Positions 60,018-64,000 of a stretch of 64,000 nt of DNA are shown here, piece by piece. Location: NCBI GenBank assembly GCA_963580285.1, contig OY757017.1, positions 19,343,395-19,407,394 of the forward strand, read 5' to 3'. Numbering within the stretch: the stretch's first letter is position 1; every line of letters starts with the position of its first letter. The notes beneath the pieces were generated by a model, which saw only the letters and a list, made by a program, of their open reading frames with translations, had not been told where the DNA came from and made no database searches. Source of the stretch: Lucinisca nassula (taxonomy: Eukaryota > Mollusca > Bivalvia > Lucinida > Lucinidae). The position numbers and the translations under genes were made by a program.

Positions 60018-60635
60018 TTTTTTTTGTTTGTGTGTTTAGTTTGAAGTTTAACGACCCAGTCAACATCACGAAGGTCATATCGAGTCGGTCAGTTTATCTA
60101 ACCACACCTGGTTGGCAGGCGTATGCATGTGGTTAACCAGTACAGTGCACTTTTCGCCAGAATCTGACAGCTATCCTTCTTGATTTGTTTGTTTGATTTG
60201 AGGTTTAACGTCCCCGTCAACACTGTAAAGGTCATTTGGAGACGTTGCTTCCAATTTTGTGGGACTTTTACCCGACATTGAGATAAAAGACATCTCAAGC
60301 CCTGTCGTCCAATGAAACCAATAGGGTTTATTAGCATGGACGGTCCGCCTCGCACCGCAGTTCCTGGACAGGCTTAGATCCTCTAAGCGGTTTACCAGTA
60401 CTAGTGTGCGGGCCGGATTCAGCTCAACGTGGAAGCATCATGCAGCCCATATATTTCTTCAAGCCCCTTTGGGCGGGGGCTTCTATCCCTCTTAAACCTG
60501 CAATGACCGTAGAACAGATTTCATTATCAATCTCCACGAAAGAATGTTGCCGATCCGGGTAGGTTGTATCGACCCCGTGATCTCTTGATTACCAATCACA
60601 CGCGCATCCGACTATCGAGCTATCAAGGCCAGCTA
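60018..60635 (-). mobile_element. SINE A, with SINE V nested at the TTCTT site
   Basis: GAAGTTTAACGACCCAGTC, TCAACATCACGAAGGTCATA, GCGTATGCATGTGGTTAACC, CTGACAGCTATCCTTCTT, [SINE V], AAACCTGCAATGACCGTAGA, GTTGCCGATCCGGG, GCGCATCCGACTATCGAGC. ACAGTCAC is duplicated at 60010-60017 and 60636-60643. Confidence 0.85.
60182..60482 (-). mobile_element. SINE V, nested, 11-bp target duplication
   Basis: GATTTGTTTGTTTGATTTGA, GGTTTAACGTCCCCGTCAAC, GCATGGACGGTCCGCCTCGC, GAAGCATCATGCAGCCCATA, TTGGGCGGGGGC. CTATCCTTCTT (60171-60181) and CTATCCCTCTT (60483-60493) are the duplication. The site corresponds exactly to the position where the giant element broke its SINE A. Confidence 0.9.
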
Positions 60636-60790
60636 ACAGTCACGTGGACATTCATCATTAAACTCATATTCATAAAGGAAACGACAGTATTTAATACCCT
60701 AACAAGGTGCCGCAATGGCCAATTTGCCGCCATATAGAATTCCAAATCGGGCAGTATCATATGATAGGTACGAGTAAAGGACTTCTTTCG

Positions 60791-61155
60791 TTACACCTGT
60801 GGACACAAAAGCGTTCAAACTTCGATAAAGTACCTTTCAATGAATCTCTTTGCATCAAGTTAGTTTGACTAGCAAATGTCATTCATCAAAGTAGTCTAAA
60901 ACTTGATCAAGCAATATACATTGATTGGTCTTATTGTGGCAAGCACTTTTTTCCAGTTTTAGATCTAATTGACATTCAAGATGTATTCTGATTGGACAGT
61001 GCAAGGTCTACAATGAAATGGACAACACTTTGTGTTTGAATTTATTTCTGTCTTGCAGTTGACTGGCAGGATGTAAGGAAATATTGAATGAAACATCAGA
61101 TCAAAATGAAATGAAGCTCATCAAAGTTTGAACGGATTTGTGTCCACATGTGTAA
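60791..61155. mobile_element. 365-bp MITE with about 36-bp inverted ends
   Basis: TTACACCTGTGGACACAAAA + GCGTTCAAACTTCGAT at the left is inverted at ATCAAAGTTTGAACGGATTT + GTGTCCACATGTGTAA. No open frame. The interior is AT-rich with CTGATTGGACAGTGCAAGG. No clear target duplication was found. Confidence 0.75.
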
Positions 61156-61230
61156 TTACTCCAGAAACAAATGTTGAGAGCATACAAAACATTTGGAGTA
61201 TTAGATAATTATAATATTTTAATAACTCCA

Positions 61231-61458
61231 TTAACCCATTTAGTACCAGAAACCCCAAAACGGGTACCTTGGCAAACAGTGCAGGCCCAGATCAGACGCC
61301 GCAGAACGCGGCGTCTGATCAGGGCATCCACTGTTTGCTAAAAAATCAGTCATTTTCCAAATCAATTTTGATTAGAACACAACCTGACACCCCTAAATTT
61401 GAAATGGACTACTGCTATACATAAGGAGGGAGATTCCAGTTGGTACTAAAAGGGTTAA
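61231..61458. mobile_element. TTAA-flanked R-family MITE, intact (228 bp)
   Basis: TTAACCCATTTAGTACCAGA and TTGGTACTAAAAGGGTTAA are the ends. The P palindrome (61272-61338) has GCAAACAGTGCAGGCCC arms, followed by CAACCTGACACCCCTAAATT and GAGATTCCAGTTGG. This is the reference copy for the fragments at 30790, 43232/44382 and 59249. Confidence 0.88.
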
Positions 61459-61835
61459 TCCGTCACATCTTCGGCTAAGGATTCGTTCCAATGACAGTTT
61501 CGTTATAACAAAGTCTGTCCTTAAATCAATTGTCGGTATAAAGAGGGTTGACGGTGGAAACTTTCGGTCGACTGTTAATAAATCCGCAACCAAACGCGGA
61601 TTCTTTCAGCTTGGGTGAGGGTGGTTGGGTGAGGCAATGGTGTCTTGTATCTTGTGCCACTGGGGCGTTCAACTCATATTGGCTTACAGCTGGGCAAGTC
61701 TGCTGTCCTTGCTGCGAGCAAGTAGAGGGGAATGTTATTTCTTCTGATTCTTAATCTCCGTTCATTTTCCTTTTTCTCTCGTCTCTCACTTTCATCTCCT
61801 CTACTATCTCTTCTGTCACTTTCTCTGGGAGACGA
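61459..61835. other. No identifiable gene; pyrimidine-rich stretch at 61745-61835
   Basis: CTCTC/TTCTC-rich sequence leading to the SINE. Short open frames only. Confidence 0.4.
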
Positions 61836-62000
61836 GAAGCCTCCGTGGTGCAGTGGTTACGCTACTCGCCTTGTAAACCAGGGATCGCAGGATCGATCCC
61901 GGGCTTCTCCAGACTTTCGGATGAGTCTTTAAACCGAGGTCCCGTCTCCGTATGACCTTAGCTGTTGGTGGGACGTAAAACTAAAACTCACTCACTCACT
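61836..62000 (+). mobile_element. SINE B, full length, 13-bp target duplication
   Basis: The head is GAAGCCTCCGTGGTGCAGTG, the B box GCAGGATCGATCCCGGG, the body GACTTTCGGATGAGTCTTTA, and the tail GACGTAAAACTAAAACTC + (ACTC)n. CTCTGGGAGACGA (61823-61835) and CTCCGGGAGACGA (62001-62013) are the duplication. It sits in the 3' part of another SINE whose tail (GTCGTTAAACCCC, (AATC)n) follows at 62040-62085. Confidence 0.9.
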
Positions 62001-62140
62001 CTCCGGGAGACGACACAAAATGATGACCTACAAGGGTTGACGTGTCGTTAAACCCCAAACAATCAATCAATCAATAAATAAATCGAGCTTGCGCTCTCAG
62101 CAAAAACAAAAAACTGCCTTCTGACGACTTATAGCACCAC

Positions 62141-62278
62141 CACGTGAATAAGTCCGTGAAATGAACACCCCACTAAGCCTCAATTTATATAGAGAAAACT
62201 GGGGTTTATGAGAGGGTATACATCATTTTACTTAGTTTTGCTCCAAGACATAGGTTGTGGGTACTCGTTAGAACCTCG
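62141..62278. mobile_element. H-family MITE (second subfamily), left part, broken in the palindrome
   Basis: CACCACGTGAATAAGTCCGT, CCTCAATTTATATAGAGAAA + ACTGGGGTTTATGAG, CATAGGTTGTGGGTACTCG + TTAGAACCTCG. A SINE V follows at 62279. An 85-bp stretch of this part recurs after the SINE. Confidence 0.75.
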
Positions 62279-62573
62279 GCCCCGCCCATAGGGGCTTGAA
62301 GAAATATATGGGCTGCATGATGCTTCCACGCACAGCTGTATCCGGCCCGCACACTAGTACTGGTAAACCGCTTAGAGGATCTAAGCCTGTCCAGGAACCG
62401 CGGTGCGAGGCGGACCGTCCATACTAATAAACCCTATTGGTTTCATTGGGCGACAGGGCTTGGGAAGTCATTTTATCTCAATGTCGGGTAAAAGTCCCAC
62501 AAATTGGAAGCAACGTCTCCAAAATGACCTTTACAGTGTTGACGGGGACGTTAAACCTCAATTCAAACAAATA
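62279..62573 (+). mobile_element. SINE V, head to tail, flanked by a long duplication
   Basis: GGCCCCGCCCATAGGGGCTT, GGGCTGCATGATGCTTCCAC, CTTAGAGGATCTAAGCCTGT, GGTGCGAGGCGGACCGTCC, GGCGACAGGGCTTGGGAAGT, CAACGTCTCCAAAATGACC, GACGGGGACGTTAAACCTCA. About 62196-62272 is repeated at about 62578-62664, far longer than the 11-12-bp duplications of the other SINE V copies. Confidence 0.85.
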
Positions 62574-62577
62574 TAAT

Positions 62578-62780
62578 ATATATAGAAAACTGGGGTTTAT
62601 GGGGAGTATACATCATTTTACTTAGTTTTGCTCCAAGACATAGGTTGTGGGTACTCGTTAGAACCGCCTCAGTGAGGCGGTTCTAACGAGCACCAACAAC
62701 CTATTTTTGCAGTATAAATAAGAAAAATATGACCGATTAGAAAAGTAACCATTTTGAAGATATGAAAGAATGCACTATGT
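62578..62780. mobile_element. H-family MITE (second subfamily), complete palindrome
   Basis: ATATAGAAAACTGGGGTTTA, GCTCCAAGACATAGGTTGTG, the palindrome TTAGAACCGCC(TCAGTGA)GGCGGTTCTAA, CCAACAACCTATTTTTGCAG, AGAAAAGTAACCATTTTG, ATGCACTATGTCGCACGGGTG. It continues the element that begins at 62141. Confidence 0.75.
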
Positions 62781-62835
62781 CGCACGGGTGTGTTATCGTA
62801 ATGGTCTATCATTGCAGGAACTTGTTAATGTGGCG

Positions 62836-62857
62836 GGGGGGGGGGGGGGGGGGGGAA
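62836..62857. repeat. G run of about 22 bases
   Basis: A single uninterrupted G homopolymer, quadruplex-capable and prone to sequencing error. An 87-codon frame across it is not credible. Confidence 0.85.
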
Positions 62858-62896
62858 TGGCTAAGGTACGACACAGAGTGCGTTTTGTTGTACTGA

Positions 62897-62960
62897 AACT
62901 GGTTTTGGTTTCGGTTTCATTTTCTGCAGTAGTTTTGCCAAAACCAAAACCAGTGTTTGT
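62897..62960. repeat. Inverted repeat of AAACTGGTTTTGGTTT
   Basis: GAAACTGGTTTTGGTTTCGG and CCAAAACCAAAACCAGTG are inverse. A related pair lies at 63457-63537 (GCGAAACCAGTTTTC / GAAACCGGTTTCGC). They may be the ends of one 640-bp element (62897-63537) that now contains an H-family MITE. Confidence 0.5.
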
Positions 62961-63169
62961 TTCATCAAAAAATGAGCAGCTAATGTTCAACTGGGGTCTA
63001 AAAATGCTGGGGAAAAGTCTATGGCAGCTGTAGACCCTCTGGGGTCTTAGGGTTTGAAGGTGTTCTAGACCTATTGTGTCTCAAGACCCATGGAAGCTCT
63101 ATACCTATGCGTAATAAATGCATGGGTTACGATATAAAAACTATACAATAGTCAGCATGCTTTGTGTTT

Positions 63170-63453
63170 GACCCCAAAAAAATCATTTTTTTAGATGAAA
63201 AATTGTTATTTTTCTTATTTCAGCTCAAAATATAGATTGTGGAAAAATAAGGTCTATCCCTGTAAACCCCAGTTTGGAGATGACCTGCATATAAGCGTTT
63301 CGCTTACTGTCAAATCCTATATATCCTTCTATGTATGATATATATGTGTATTTGTGCATTGAAACTCAGTAAATATTGTTTAAACCAACCCCAGTTTTAC
63401 TATATAAAAGTGGTGTTGAAGGGGTGAAAATTATATAGGCGTGTTTTCATGAT
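63170..63453. mobile_element. H-family MITE with deleted palindrome and a small retro-insert
   Basis: GATGAAAAATTGTTATTTTT, CAAAATATAGATTGTGG joined directly to AAAAATAAGGTCTATCCC: the whole central palindrome is missing. CCTGTAAACCCCAG, the insert, AGTTTTACTATATAAAAGTG, GGCGTGTTTTCATGATG. Confidence 0.75.
63276..63386 (+). mobile_element. 111-bp insert with 11-bp target duplication
   Basis: GGAGATGACCTGCATATAAG...CAGTAAATATTGTTTAAACC, flanked by AACCCCAGTTT at 63265-63275 and 63387-63397. The size and duplication fit a very short 3' retrotransposon fragment. It has no poly-A. The parent family is unknown. Confidence 0.75.
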
Positions 63454-63940
63454 GCGAAACCAGTTTTCAAAAGTTTCGATGAAAAATAAAATGACTGGTT
63501 TCTGAAACTGGTTTGAAACCGAAACCGGTTTCGCTACAACAAATACGCCATCAGAATCTTGTAGGGGACAGAAAAGGTCTCAAAGTACATTCTGGCATTT
63601 ACGCGAACAAATTTGACATAATATCCTGGACTATTATGAATCATTATTGGTATTATATTGCCAACTTTGGCTATATACAGATCTATCAAACAACGCTTGA
63701 GGGACTAAGAATCAACTTAATATATTCCACACATAGAATATTTATAAAGAGGTATTAAGTGCAATTATGGCCAAATTTTCGGTCATTTACAAACTATTAC
63801 ATGTTATATCGACCTCGAAACGACTAACAAAATCATCATACCACTACGAGGCAAAATTCCAAAAGAGTATTGTAATTATCGAGCTTCATATCGTGAACTA
63901 GAAATGCGCCATAGGACACGGATGCCCCCGCCTGAAAATA

Positions 63941-64000
63941 CAGTAAAACTTCGATGGCTCGAACACCGATTGCTCGTTTACCATGGATGTGTCGAACCCA
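63941..64000 (+). repeat. Start of the TA-MITE whose arm is at 1001-1057
   Basis: TACAGTAAAACTTCGATGGC, CTCGAACACCGATTGCTCG, TTTACCATGG, continuing past the window edge. It is inverted relative to the copy near 1 kb. Confidence 0.5.

Overview
This is a eukaryotic, metazoan-type window with no recognisable host gene. It consists almost entirely of transposable elements, palindromic MITEs (short non-autonomous DNA elements) and tandem arrays, many nested in one another. The repeat repertoire resembles what I know from bivalve mollusc genomes: several tRNA-headed SINE families ending in a CGTTAAAC-type tail, MITEs with near-perfect palindromes, and elements with tandem-repeat cores. The bivalve assignment is from memory and unchecked. 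The only substantial protein evidence is transposon-derived: a LINE endonuclease/reverse transcriptase near 32.6-35.3 kb, a full-length but broken mariner at 47.36-48.65 kb, two older LINE reverse-transcriptase relics near 50.4 and 55.8-57.5 kb, and a mariner relic at 2.07/19.5 kb.

The main structure is a candidate giant foldback-type element at 2351-19260 (16.9 kb). Its ends are inverted repeats: a terminal stretch, a 39-bp minisatellite, an A-rich tract and a 153-bp satellite. The satellite has about 47 monomers on the left and 8.5 on the right. The element is flanked by a perfect 9-bp duplication, GCACTTCTT, and interrupts one tRNA-derived SINE. The two SINE halves lie at 2191-2350 and 19261-19413, and that SINE keeps its own 13-bp duplication (CACTGCATACATG) on the outer sides. 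The SINE in turn sits in a decayed mariner transposase. The interior (9841-17576) has no transposase I can see. It holds a Helitron-like array element, dispersed repeats, SINEs with clean target duplications, and a 285-312-bp array whose units carry a 30-bp-stem hairpin.

From 19.4 to 32.6 kb the window is MITEs and foldbacks (TTAA-flanked, TA-flanked, an 8-bp-duplication hAT-like family, a 776-bp foldback) and a 253-bp tandem array (26.64-29.59 kb). From 32.6 to 45 kb it holds the LINE, a TA-MITE nested in a SINE, a second Helitron-like element with a repeated core, and a 56-bp array interrupted by a MITE. From 45 to 64 kb it holds the mariner, LINE relics split by MITEs, 45-bp and 61-bp minisatellites, and many nested SINE and MITE insertions.

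Two palindrome modules recur: one with GCAAACAGTGTAGACCC arms and one with TTAGAACCGCC arms. They occur inside otherwise unrelated MITE families, as if the hairpin were a separable unit. Boundaries were read by eye; copy numbers and divergences are approximate.
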